NCBI GenBank assembly: GCA_900542595.1 | Contig: UQOB01000018.1 | Location: 1 to 21,005, forward strand | Direction: 5' to 3' | Source of the DNA: an uncultured Mollicutes bacterium | GTDB lineage: Bacteria; Bacillota_I; Bacilli_A; RFN20; CAG-826 | Length of the DNA: 21,005 nucleotides | Shown: positions 7,955 to 15,048 of the stretch, piece by piece | How positions within the stretch are numbered: the stretch's first letter is position 1 | How the letters are laid out: every line of letters starts with the position of its first letter | Notes under the pieces: model-generated | Database searches by the model: none | The model's input: the letters and a program-made list of their open reading frames with translations, nothing else | Told to the model about the DNA's origin: nothing | Position numbers and translations under genes: made by a program

Positions 7955-8423
7955 AATTCTCGCGGTTGGGAAACTGAAAGAAGCTTATTTTAAAGAAGCA
8001 GAGAAAGAGTATTTAAAAAGACTCTCCTCTTTTGCCGATACCAGTGTCACCGAATTAGCGGATTTCCCCTCAGCTAAAACCGATACCGATGCCGAACGGG
8101 ATATCGTTAAAGAAAAAGAAGGAAAAGAGATACTCAAAAACGTAAAATCTTCGCAATACTTGGTTCTTTTATCGCTTAATGGGAAAATGGAAGACTCGGT
8201 TTCTTTCAGTGATCACCTCAGCAAAATGTTAGAAAGAAGCGGGGCGAACCTGACTTTCGTTATCGGAGGGAGCCTCGGAGTAAGCGAAGAAGTCGAAAAA
8301 AGAGCGAACGAAAAAATAAAGCTTTCTCCCATGACTTTTCCTCACCAATTAGCGAGGATCATCCTGTTAGAACAGCTTTATCGGGCTTTTAAAATTGCTC
8401 ATAACGAGCCTTATCACAAATAA
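7944..8423 (+). CDS. rlmH: 23S rRNA pseudouridine-1915 N3-methyltransferase RlmH
   Basis: This is a SPOUT-class methyltransferase that uses SAM to methylate pseudouridine 1915 of 23S rRNA in assembled ribosomes. ATG 7944 gives 159 residues, exactly the usual size, and the typical start MKIKILAVGKLKE; a GTG one codon earlier is possible but unlikely. The SAM-binding knot motif FVIGGSLGVSEEV and the C-terminal YRAFKIAHNEPYHK, which completes the active site in the dimer, are both intact. It is the last gene of the core operon and ends at the base next to the stop of the converging HAD gene. Confidence 0.97.
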   Translation: MKIKILAVGKLKEAYFKEAEKEYLKRLSSFADTSVTELADFPSAKTDTDAERDIVKEKEGKEILKNVKSSQYLVLLSLNGKMEDSVSFSDHLSKMLERSGANLTFVIGGSLGVSEEVEKRANEKIKLSPMTFPHQLARIILLEQLYRAFKIAHNEPYHK

Positions 8424-9218
8424 TTATAGAAGCTTATAGTGCTTCATGGCTTTTACCCAGCCATCATTATCGATGTCATCCGTGACGTAATCGGCGACAC
8501 TTTTAACATCGCTATTACCATTACCCATCGCGACCCCGACACCGGTGAAAAGAAGCATTTCAAGATCGTTATTTCCGTCCCCGATACTCATAGCGTTCTT
8601 GACGTCTAATCCATAATATTCGAGGGTAGCCATGATGCCTTTCGCTTTATCGCTATCTTTCGGCATGATGTCGACCGCGTAGTCGTCCCACCTCGCAGCT
8701 TTACAGCTTTTAAGGTGAGGGAGGAATAAGGATTCATCGAAACTATCGCAGAACGCAATCATTTGGTAGACGGTTCGGTCATAGGGAATCGGGAATTTCC
8801 GCGGTTGCGGGAATCTGGTTCCGTATTTCGCGTGAGCGTCGATTACCCGATCATCGATCATATTGATATGACCTTCGCTTTCTTCGATTAAGGTTAAACC
8901 GAATTTTAATCGGTAACTGAACTTGATCATCGCGTTCACAACTTCTTCTGGAATGGGATATTTATAGATGATTTTTTCTCCGATTTGGACGGCCGCTCCA
9001 TTCATCATGACGATGCCGTCAGGCTTGATGATATCGAGGATGCCGGTCTTTCTAATCAGGTAATAATTTCGACCGCTGCAGAGGAAGATTTTTAAACCCT
9101 TTTTCTGAAGCTCCTTTATCGCGTTTAAGGCGCTTTCGGGAACATGATTGGTCTTATGGGAAAAAAGCGTGCCATCGATATCGGTGAAAATAATTTTAAT
9201 ATCTTCAATATTTGCCAT
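8424..9218 (-). CDS. Cof-type HAD-superfamily phosphatase
   Basis: A 264-residue cytoplasmic phosphatase of HAD class IIB (Cof/YidA type). Motif I is TDIDGTL with the nucleophile D13 and acid D15, motif II lies in LCSGR (47-50), and motif III/IV is SIGDGNNDLEM near residue 212; a C2-type cap separates II from III. Substrates of this group are small phosphorylated metabolites such as sugar phosphates, pyridoxal phosphate or flavin precursors, and cannot be predicted from sequence. AAAGGAGG lies about 7-14 nt before the ATG. The stop codon touches the rlmH stop with no gap, so the two convergent transcripts must overlap. Confidence 0.93.
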   Translation of the reverse strand: MANIEDIKIIFTDIDGTLFSHKTNHVPESALNAIKELQKKGLKIFLCSGRNYYLIRKTGILDIIKPDGIVMMNGAAVQIGEKIIYKYPIPEEVVNAMIKFSYRLKFGLTLIEESEGHINMIDDRVIDAHAKYGTRFPQPRKFPIPYDRTVYQMIAFCDSFDESLFLPHLKSCKAARWDDYAVDIMPKDSDKAKGIMATLEYYGLDVKNAMSIGDGNNDLEMLLFTGVGVAMGNGNSDVKSVADYVTDDIDNDGWVKAMKHYKLL

Positions 9219-9276
9219 CCTTTCTTCCTCCTTTCTATATATAATACTTTTGGAAAAAATAAATTTTGACTAGTGT
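9219..9276. promoter_or_regulatory. Divergent promoter region, HAD gene and 9277 gene
   Basis: For the minus-strand gene, TATTAT (9246-9241) gives a leader of about 20 nt that starts just before AAAGGAGG; its -35 is poor and AT-rich. For the plus strand the best -10 is TAAATT (9260-9265), 11 nt before the ATG, again without a good -35 and with no Shine-Dalgarno. Both assignments are weak. Confidence 0.35.
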
Positions 9277-9615
9277 ATGCTTTATATCGAATTCCTGCAA
9301 TACCAAAAAATCGAAGACCCCGATTACCCGTTGTGCCAAAAATTCATGACGAAGAGCGGTCATACTTTCTACATTGAACCCGGCTTCTATTATGCCTTAC
9401 AAGGCTTTAAAGAGAAACGGCGGGATGATTTTCAAAAGATTATGAACGCGATAGACGCGGTCGTGAAAGAGAACGAAAAAGTTATCTTCACCGGAAACTA
9501 TGAAACTCCGATGATGGAAAAAGATGGTTATATTTATAGAGACATCTATGACATCACCGACCCCTTACAAATCTTCGTGGAAGATAAATCTCGGGGCAGC
9601 GATTATGGGGATTAA
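9277..9615 (+). CDS. Small protein of unknown function, 112 aa
   Basis: Not recognised. The product is predicted soluble, acidic and rich in Tyr, with an alternating pattern that suggests a small alpha/beta fold; it has no cysteine pair, nucleotide-binding or DNA-binding motif that I can see. Codon use matches the neighbouring host genes, which supports a real gene. No Shine-Dalgarno precedes the ATG. It is divergent from the HAD gene by 58 bp and is followed by a terminator, so it is probably a single-gene transcript. Confidence 0.72.
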   Translation: MLYIEFLQYQKIEDPDYPLCQKFMTKSGHTFYIEPGFYYALQGFKEKRRDDFQKIMNAIDAVVKENEKVIFTGNYETPMMEKDGYIYRDIYDITDPLQIFVEDKSRGSDYGD

Positions 9616-9657
9616 AATCGATAAATAGAATAATTAATCCTTAAATTGCAAAGGTAT

Positions 9658-9676
9658 TTAAAAATATTATTTTTAA
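9658..9676. repeat. All-AT perfect inverted repeat
   Basis: TTAAAAAT, ATT, ATTTTTAA: an 8-bp dyad just downstream of the 9277 gene. It could be a weak secondary terminator or a protein site; low complexity makes chance occurrence possible. Confidence 0.3.
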
Positions 9677-9690
9677 GAGAAAAGTGATTG

Positions 9691-9726
9691 AATAGAGGAC
9701 TCAATTTAAATGTCCTCTATTTTTTT
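9691..9726 (+). terminator. Rho-independent terminator after the 9277 gene
   Basis: AATAGAGGAC (9691-9700), an 11-nt loop, GTCCTCTATT (9712-9721), then a T-run to 9726. A second, outer complementarity, AAGAGAAAA (9675-9683) with TTTTCTCTT (9723-9731), could extend the structure and would pair the T-tract. Confidence 0.85.
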
Positions 9727-9738
9727 CTCTTTTAAGCG

Positions 9739-9747
9739 TGCTAAACT
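9739..9747 (+). promoter_or_regulatory. Extended -10 of the OYE-AcnX operon
   Basis: TGC-TAAACT (9739-9747). The matching -35 position falls in the T-tract of the preceding terminator (ATTTTT, 9719-9724), so recognition would rely on the extended -10. Transcription from about 9754 gives a leader of about 20 nt containing AAGAGG (9758-9763). Confidence 0.4.
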
Positions 9748-9773
9748 AAAACCATACAAGAGGTTTAAACACT

Positions 9774-11828
9774 ATGGATCAAAGATTAACTCCACTTTTC
9801 ACCCCGTGGAAAATCAGAGATGTCGAAATGAAAAACCGTATCGTTTTGACATCGATGGGAGGCACATCCCTTTTTGGCTGGATGGAAATTAACCATTTCG
9901 ACAAAGAAGCCGCTAAGTTCATCTTAGAAAGAGCCCAAAATGAAGTTGGTTTAATTCTCCCGGGCATTCAACCGATCTATAACCCGATGTTAGGTCAATG
10001 GTTATATCGGAAGAAGGGAATGTATAAAAAACTTAAAGAATTCATGAAAGAGGTCCACAAAACTGGCGCGAAATTGTTCGTCCAATTAACGGCTGGTTTC
10101 GGCCGGAGCTTCGCAATTAGCCCGATGACGGAAAAACTCGCGACGACGCCGGTCATCAACGTTCTTTCGAAGCCGATAATAAACGTCAGTAAAATCTGCG
10201 CGTCCGCCTCGGAAGCCCCGAACGTTTGGTCGGATAAAGTTCCCAGTCGGCCTTTATCTCTTAAAGAAATTCATCACTTTGTTTTAGCTTTCGCCAAAAC
10301 CGCTAAACTCTTAAAAGAAGCGGATGTCGATGGAGTGGAAATTCACGCGGTCCATGAAGGTTATCTTTTAGACCAATTCACCCTTCCTTACGTCAATAAG
10401 AGAACCGATGAATACGGCGGTTCCTTTGAAAACCGTTATCGGTTCCCCGTCGAAATCGTCCAAGCGATTAAGAAAGTCTGCGGTGAAGATTTCCCGGTTT
10501 CCTTACGGTTCAGCGTCGTCAGTAAAACCAAGGGCTTTAGAAAAGGCGCTTTACCAGGCGAAGAATATAAAGAAGTCGGCCGGGATATTGAAGAAGCGAG
10601 AAAAGCCGCGAAATATCTCCAAGATGCTGGCTACGATATGCTTAACTGCGATAACGGAACCTATGACGCTTGGTATTGGGCTCACCCCCCGGTCTACATG
10701 CCGGATAACTGTAACTTAGAGTACGTTGAAGATATTAGAAAATATATAGATATCCCTGTTGTCTGCGCTGGTAAGATGACCCCTTACGATGGGGCGGAAG
10801 CCGTCAAAGAAGGCAAGATTGACGCTGTTGGTTTTGCTCGACCCTTCTTAGCCGATGGCGCTTGGGTTAAAAAGATTAAAGAAGGCCATGAAGAAGAAAT
10901 TAGACCTTGTATCTATTGCCACAATGGTTGCTTCAACTTAGCCCGGTGGAAAGGGTCCGCTAATATGCAAAGCATGTCCGATACTCTCCACATGGCCAGA
11001 TGTGCGGTTAACCCGGAAACCATGCAAACCAATAAACACTATATTAAGAAAGCCAAAACTCCCAAGCGAGTCGCTATTATCGGTGGCGGTATCGGTGGGA
11101 TGGAAGCGGCTAGAGTCCTCGCTTTAAGAGGCCATAAACCGGAAATCTTTGAAAAGAGTGATCACTTAGGTGGGGTCTTCGTCGAAGGAAGTAAACCCTC
11201 CTTTAAAGAACCATTAAGAAAACTTTTAAAGTGGTACATCAATCAAATGAATGAACTCGGTGTCAGAGTCCATTTAAGAAAAGAAATCAAAGACTTAGAT
11301 GATATCCCAGCCGATAGCTATATCATCGCGACCGGTTCTACACCTAAACACCTTCCAATTAAGGGAAGCGAAAAAGTCATCGAAGCAATCGATTATTTAA
11401 AGAACGCTCCGAAGGGTGAAAAACTTCTCGTCATCGGCGGTGGTCTTACCGGTTGTGAAATCGCCTATGAAGCCTTCTTAGAAGGAAGAAAACCGATGAT
11501 TGTCGAAATGCAAGATGACCTCATTAAACAAGTCGGGGTCTGTATGGCGAACTCGATGTATTTAAGAGAATACTTTGAACTTCATAAGATTCCGGTCTAC
11601 CTTGAAAGCCGAGTGGTGGAAGTTAAAGACCACTCCGTCATCATCGAAGGAAAAGACGGGAAACAACAAGAAGTGCCTGTCGACTTAGTAGTCAGTAGCA
11701 CCGGGTACAATCCCCACCCCTTAAGTAAAGCCCACGGTAAGAGAATTCAAGTTATCGGGGACTGCTTAAAGGTCGGGAATGTGAGAACTGTTACTTGGTC
11801 GGCATATGAGGCTGCGATGAAGATCTAG
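9774..11828 (+). CDS. OYE-family Fe-S flavoenzyme (2,4-dienoyl-CoA reductase-like)
   Basis: This 684-residue NAD(P)H-dependent C=C (enoate) reductase has the three-domain architecture of 2,4-dienoyl-CoA reductase (FadH) and related gut enoate reductases. The FMN TIM barrel spans about 1-370, with HAVH at 191-194 and QFTLPYVNKRTDEYGGSFENR as the OYE signature. The cluster ligands follow as CxxCxxxC (C379, C382, C386) and C410 in ARCAVNP. An FAD domain has GGGIGG at 437-442 and an NAD(P)H site GGGLTG at 555-560. The spacing between the third and fourth Cys (23 residues) is longer than the usual 11-12. It is first in an operon with the aconitase X subunits, the next start being 8 nt after its stop. 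The substrate is unknown. Confidence 0.92.
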   Translation: MDQRLTPLFTPWKIRDVEMKNRIVLTSMGGTSLFGWMEINHFDKEAAKFILERAQNEVGLILPGIQPIYNPMLGQWLYRKKGMYKKLKEFMKEVHKTGAKLFVQLTAGFGRSFAISPMTEKLATTPVINVLSKPIINVSKICASASEAPNVWSDKVPSRPLSLKEIHHFVLAFAKTAKLLKEADVDGVEIHAVHEGYLLDQFTLPYVNKRTDEYGGSFENRYRFPVEIVQAIKKVCGEDFPVSLRFSVVSKTKGFRKGALPGEEYKEVGRDIEEARKAAKYLQDAGYDMLNCDNGTYDAWYWAHPPVYMPDNCNLEYVEDIRKYIDIPVVCAGKMTPYDGAEAVKEGKIDAVGFARPFLADGAWVKKIKEGHEEEIRPCIYCHNGCFNLARWKGSANMQSMSDTLHMARCAVNPETMQTNKHYIKKAKTPKRVAIIGGGIGGMEAARVLALRGHKPEIFEKSDHLGGVFVEGSKPSFKEPLRKLLKWYINQMNELGVRVHLRKEIKDLDDIPADSYIIATGSTPKHLPIKGSEKVIEAIDYLKNAPKGEKLLVIGGGLTGCEIAYEAFLEGRKPMIVEMQDDLIKQVGVCMANSMYLREYFELHKIPVYLESRVVEVKDHSVIIEGKDGKQQEVPVDLVVSSTGYNPHPLSKAHGKRIQVIGDCLKVGNVRTVTWSAYEAAMKI

Positions 11829-11836
11829 GAGAAACT

Positions 11837-13135
11837 ATGTACGAAACCAAGATGAAACTAACCCCGGAACAAGAAAAGATGCTCCGGGGGGAGGATGGGG
11901 AAACCAAGCGGAAGATGATTGAAATCCTCTGTCGGTATGGCGACTTATTCGGCGCTGACCGCTTAGTGGATGTCACTCATAAAAAGAGCCACTTTGTTAC
12001 GTCCTTCGGTTTAAGCTTATTAAAACCGGTCTATCCTTTAATGGACGAGTTAATCGATGATAAGCTCTACCTCAAAGAAGGGTTCACCATGGACCCGCGA
12101 CCCTTAGACTTTAAGAATGTCCCCTGCGGACCTTTAGAAAAGTTAGTTTTTAAACACTTCATGTACGGGAAACAAGCTTTCTATGAAAACCAACTCACCA
12201 AGATTGGTCTTCAAGATAAGGATGGGTTTACCTGTACTTGCTATTTAAAAGAAGTGGGAAATACCCCGAAAGAAGGGGATATCCTTTCGTGGAGCGAAAG
12301 TAGCGCGGTCGTGTTCGCGAACTCCGTCTTAGGTGCGAGATGTAACCGGAATTCCGGGATCGTCGATACGATGGGAGCGCTCTTAGGCTGGGTTCCGAAC
12401 TTCGGTTTCTTAACCGATGAAGGAAGAAAAGCCACCTGGAAAGTCTATGTAAAAACCACCAAGAAACCGGAAGCGCAAATCTTAGGAAGCGCGATTGGGA
12501 TGAAGGTGATGGAAGAAGTGCCTTACGTCTATGGACTCGATAAATATCTGAAGGCCTTACCGGACGAAGATACGATCGGGTACTTAAAGGACTTCGGTGC
12601 TGCCACCGCAAGTAATGGGGCGGTTGGACTTTACCACGTCGACGGCATCACCCCGGAAGCGGTGAAACAAAAGGAAAGCCTCATCAAAGATAGCGCGAAA
12701 ACTTACGTCATCGATGACGCGGAACTTGAAAGAGTTTATAAGAGCTATCCCATCATGTGGAAGAAAACCAATAAAAAGCCGCACAAGGCTTTCATCGGTT
12801 GCCCGCATTTAACTCTTAAACAATTGATTGATTGGACAGAGAAAATGACCAAGGCCTTAAAGGAAGTCGGTCGGACAAAACTCAAAGTTACGACTATCTT
12901 TACTGCCTCACCCGCTGTCATAAAAGCGTTCAAAGAAACCGAGTTTTACAAGGATTTTGAGAAAACGGGTGCCCATTTAAGCTATATTTGCCCCTTGATG
13001 TATGTCGATAATCCAGTAGCGGGAGCTAAACCCATCATCACCAACAGCAACAAACTTAGAACCTATTCCAAGAGCCGGTATTACAAGGATGAAAATATCT
13101 TGAACATTATCGTTGGAAAGGAGGATTGCCAATGA
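11837..13135 (+). CDS. Aconitase X catalytic (large) subunit
   Basis: A 432-residue AcnX (DUF521) catalytic domain. It begins with the family-typical KLTPEQEKMLRGEDGE and has SWSESSAVVFANSVLGARCNR (about 151-171) and GCPH at 321-324. Candidate Fe-S ligands are C133/C135, C322 and C385. Characterised AcnX enzymes are dehydratases: cis-3-hydroxy-L-proline dehydratase in bacteria and phosphomevalonate dehydratase in archaea. The large and small parts are separate genes here. The motif usually written GART/S-NR has Cys (C169). Its SD, AGGAGA, overlaps the stop of the OYE gene. The stop is TGA, the only TGA stop among the host genes, nested in the start of the small subunit (ATGA). Confidence 0.9.
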   Translation: MYETKMKLTPEQEKMLRGEDGETKRKMIEILCRYGDLFGADRLVDVTHKKSHFVTSFGLSLLKPVYPLMDELIDDKLYLKEGFTMDPRPLDFKNVPCGPLEKLVFKHFMYGKQAFYENQLTKIGLQDKDGFTCTCYLKEVGNTPKEGDILSWSESSAVVFANSVLGARCNRNSGIVDTMGALLGWVPNFGFLTDEGRKATWKVYVKTTKKPEAQILGSAIGMKVMEEVPYVYGLDKYLKALPDEDTIGYLKDFGAATASNGAVGLYHVDGITPEAVKQKESLIKDSAKTYVIDDAELERVYKSYPIMWKKTNKKPHKAFIGCPHLTLKQLIDWTEKMTKALKEVGRTKLKVTTIFTASPAVIKAFKETEFYKDFEKTGAHLSYICPLMYVDNPVAGAKPIITNSNKLRTYSKSRYYKDENILNIIVGKEDCQ

Positions 13136-13575
13136 AAAGCTTTAAAGGTCGGGTCATCTTCCCGGGTTACTATAAGGGTGTAGCAGTGGTCAGCCATTAT
13201 GGTGTCAACACTTTAGCGAGCTTCCAAACTAGCGCTTTAATTCCCTTCAGTAAAAAGATCATTGTCGGTGATCAAAATAACCCCGATTTATATAAGAAAA
13301 ATATCACGGGTAAAGCCTTGGTTCTTCCTCAGACGATCGGGAGCACGACCGGCGGGATGGTCATTCAGACTGTCGCGGTTCGTGACCTTTCTCCGAAAGT
13401 CTGGCTCTTCACCGATTCCATCGATCCCTTAGCGGCTTCCGGTGTCATCCTCAGTAACGTTTGGAATGATGTAGGACTGATCGCTATTGATCGTTTGGGA
13501 AGAGACTTCTTAGAGGCCGTCAAAACTGGCGATACGATCGAAGTTAAAGACGACGGTACTGTCACCATCTTATAA
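13132..13575 (+). CDS. Aconitase X swivel (small) subunit
   Basis: A 147-residue AcnX swivel domain (DUF126) that pairs with the large subunit to close the active site. It has FKGRVIFPGYYKG at the N-terminus, GKALVLPQTIGSTTGG at about 63-78 carrying the conserved GST turn, and the family-like pattern DPLAASGVILSNVW. ATG 13132 is chosen because AAAGGAGG ends 7 nt before it; an upstream TTG at 13126 would be too close to that site. The 4-nt overlap (ATGA) with the large subunit indicates coupled translation at equal dose. After GST-TG the residue is Gly where Ser is common in relatives. The substrate cannot be stated. Confidence 0.9.
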   Translation: MKSFKGRVIFPGYYKGVAVVSHYGVNTLASFQTSALIPFSKKIIVGDQNNPDLYKKNITGKALVLPQTIGSTTGGMVIQTVAVRDLSPKVWLFTDSIDPLAASGVILSNVWNDVGLIAIDRLGRDFLEAVKTGDTIEVKDDGTVTIL

Positions 13576-13583
13576 GCTATATT

Positions 13584-13601
13584 AAAACCGGGTTAACGCT
13601 C
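13584..13601 (+). terminator. Left half of the IS-interrupted terminator of the AcnX operon
   Basis: AAAACCGGG (13584-13592), TTAA, CGCTC (13597-13601). The complementary arms lie on the far side of the IS at 15130-15143. With the IS and one CGG copy removed, the hairpin is CGCTC-TATCG-GAGCG inside AAAACCGGG/CCCGGTTTT, which would have ended the AcnX operon. Confidence 0.8.
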
Positions 13602-13604
13602 TAT

Positions 13605-13607
13605 CGG
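13605..13607. repeat. Target-site duplication, left copy (CGG)
   Basis: CGG flanks the IS on both sides (13605-13607 and 15128-15130). A 3-bp duplication fits the 3-5 bp made by IS3-family transposases, and the rebuilt hairpin supports these limits. Confidence 0.7.
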
Positions 13608-13646
13608 TAATGTGGACCCCATGTCAAGGACACATTAAGAAAACCG
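13608..13646. repeat. IS left inverted repeat
   Basis: Begins TAATGTGGACCCC and contains GGACA and ending AAAACCG, shared in order with the right end. Read outward (minus strand) it holds a perfect -35, TTGACA, at 13627-13622. The outer 30 bp can fold: TAATGTG (13608-13614) pairs with CACATTA (13631-13637). Confidence 0.85.
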
Positions 13647-13650
13647 GGAT

Positions 13651-14643
13651 CTATTGAGAAACGGGAACCCCGAGCGAGGGGTTCCCGTTTTCTCTCGCCG
13701 CGGCGAGGGGGACGGGGAGGCGGATGGGCATTGCCAGGAGATAGTCCCTGAATTCCGCGGGCGTCATCTTCCCCAAGCCGGCCTGCGGCCTCCAGTTGTT
13801 GTAATAGTCGATGTAGTCGCTGATCTCCGAGACCACGTCGTTGAAGGCCCGGCATCTCCGAAGGCGCAGCTCGTCCTTCGCGTGGCCGAAGAAGCTCTCC
13901 ATCGGGGCGTTGTCCCAGCAATTCCCCCTCCTCGACATGGATTGGCAGATGCCGCGGTCCGAGAGGTATTTCCTGTATTCGCAGGACGTGTAATGGCATC
14001 CCTGGTCGGAATGGAGGAGAAACGTGCGGGGAAGCCAATCGACCGAATCGAGCTTCCGGAGCATATCGATTACGAAGGGCATGTCTATCGTCTCGGAGAG
14101 CGTCCAGGCGACAATCTCGTTGGTCGACGCGTCCTTGATCGCCGAAAGGTAGCACCGTTTCTCGCCGTGCGGGCCGTAGTAAAGATAGCTTATATCGGTG
14201 AGCAGGTGCTCTCCGGGCCTGCCGATGGCGAACTGCCGGTTCAGCTTGTTCGAGAACAGCGAGTTCGTCCGTATCGCCTTCGCGATCCTCTTCAGCGGAT
14301 TCGCCCTCCTTACCGGGCATTCCAGCCCGTATTTGCGCATGAGCCGCTGGATTTTCTTCCTGTTCATCGCCGTCCCGCAGAGCTTTGGCATCAGCATCGC
14401 GATCTGCCTCGATCCCTTCGGCCTGCCCTTGAAATCGTAGACGGACTTGACGATGAGGAAATCGGCGTGATCCATCGCTTCCCCCGGATCGTTCAGGCCG
14501 TTCCGCTTCCTGGCCTCGTAAGCGTAGTACCCGGATCTGGAGACGCCCAATTCGGAGCACATCCAGGCGACGTTGAGCCTGAGCCTATCCGCGTATTTCT
14601 CCTTGGCCCTGTAGATTATCTCGAACCTTTCATCGACGGGGAT
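13651..14643 (-). CDS. IS3-family transposase OrfB part (rve/DDE integrase core)
   Basis: This is the catalytic half of the transposase, about 330 residues from the presumed frameshift point to the TAG at 13651. It contains an HTH_21-like segment (SRSGYYAYEARKR) and the integrase core with catalytic D in LLTDISY, D in LHSDQG and E in MESFFGHAKDE, followed by the typical YYNNWRPQAGLGKMTPAEF. The frame stays open further upstream to 14853, but that part is the out-of-frame shadow of OrfA. It is in the -1 frame relative to OrfA, so the active protein is expected to be an OrfAB fusion of about 463 residues. No damage is visible. Confidence 0.9.
   Translation of the reverse strand: MPVDERFEIIYRAKEKYADRLRLNVAWMCSELGVSRSGYYAYEARKRNGLNDPGEAMDHADFLIVKSVYDFKGRPKGSRQIAMLMPKLCGTAMNRKKIQRLMRKYGLECPVRRANPLKRIAKAIRTNSLFSNKLNRQFAIGRPGEHLLTDISYLYYGPHGEKRCYLSAIKDASTNEIVAWTLSETIDMPFVIDMLRKLDSVDWLPRTFLLHSDQGCHYTSCEYRKYLSDRGICQSMSRRGNCWDNAPMESFFGHAKDELRLRRCRAFNDVVSEISDYIDYYNNWRPQAGLGKMTPAEFRDYLLAMPIRLPVPLAAARENGNPSLGVPVSQ
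13659..13690. terminator. 13-bp perfect hairpin inside the 3' end of orfB
   Basis: AAACGGGAACCCC (13659-13671), GAGCGA, GGGGTTCCCGTTT (13678-13690), followed on the plus strand by TCTCTC. It encodes the last residues of OrfB and at the same time could stop plus-strand read-through coming from the AcnX operon. Confidence 0.5.
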
Positions 14644-15041
14644 TTTGATGGCTGGTGACGTCGTTCCAGCCCACGTATTTGGCGGAGGAAGTCGTTCTCC
14701 TGCTGCAGCATCTCTATCTTCGCCTGCTGCCTCGCGATTATCTCCTCCTGGGTCAGATCCCGCGTCCTTGGCCGGCCGGTTTGGTCGGTGAGGGCCTGCC
14801 CACGCGAGATCTTCAGGTTCCAGTTCTTCATCGTCTGCCGAATGGATTGCCATCCTATGGCATCGATCGGCAGGCCGTAGTCCCGGAATACGTCGCCTCC
14901 GTATTTTCCGGCCAAAGTCTCCTCCTGGAAAATGCCCATGAACTCGGCGGTGTACCTGACCGTCTTAGGGGTCACCGATTTCACGTAGGGGCATGAGGAA
15001 ATGAGCGAAATCTCCTCGGGGGAATACGATTTTCTGGACAT
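14616..15041 (-). CDS. IS3-family transposase OrfA (DNA-binding, leucine-zipper part)
   Basis: OrfA supplies DNA binding and multimerisation. It is 141 residues from ATG 15041, chosen because GGAGG (15053-15049) lies 7 nt upstream; an ATG at 15059 would precede this site. The N-terminal half is helix-rich, and residues about 100-125 form a heptad-like coiled coil (ARQQAKIEMLQQENDFLRQI). It ends in a TAA that overlaps orfB. A tetra-A (14646-14643) at Ser-Lys near residue 133 allows a -1 slip (A_AAA) that continues into the OrfB core. The Shine-Dalgarno lies in a hairpin (15049-15073). Confidence 0.85.
   Translation of the reverse strand: MSRKSYSPEEISLISSCPYVKSVTPKTVRYTAEFMGIFQEETLAGKYGGDVFRDYGLPIDAIGWQSIRQTMKNWNLKISRGQALTDQTGRPRTRDLTQEEIIARQQAKIEMLQQENDFLRQIRGLERRHQPSKSPSMKGSR
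14643..14646 (-). other. Candidate -1 frameshift site, OrfA to OrfB
   Basis: In the transcript the OrfA codons are TCA-AAA-TCC; tRNA-Lys can slip back from AAA to the preceding AAA, giving Lys then ATC-CCC-GTC (Ile-Pro-Val) in the OrfB frame. It is a simple A_AAA, not the stronger A_AAA_AAG of many IS3 members. The frame relation (-1) is certain; the site is inferred. Confidence 0.55.
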
Positions 15042-15048
15042 AAGAAAA

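Noticed and set aside
9658..9676. CRISPR or other repeat array
   Set aside because: A single AT-only dyad with no regular repeats or spacers; no CRISPR-like array was seen anywhere in the window.
13133..13135. TGA read as Trp (mycoplasma code)
   Set aside because: The stop is exactly where the aconitase X large subunit should end and fits an ATGA overlap; other Trp codons are all TGG in conserved positions.
13599..13627. Outward antisense promoter from the left IS end into the AcnX operon
   Set aside because: TTGACA is perfect, but 17 bp away the host sequence gives only ATAGAG, a poor -10; activity is doubtful in the inserted state.
13601..14560. Long minus-strand frame of low-complexity Arg-rich protein in the IS
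   Set aside because: Overlaps the real OrfB in another frame and runs across the IS boundary into the host terminator.
13654..14658. Long open frame on the plus strand across the IS
   Set aside because: It is antisense to the intact transposase and arises from the GC-rich sequence; the product is Arg/Pro/Gly-rich with no domain.
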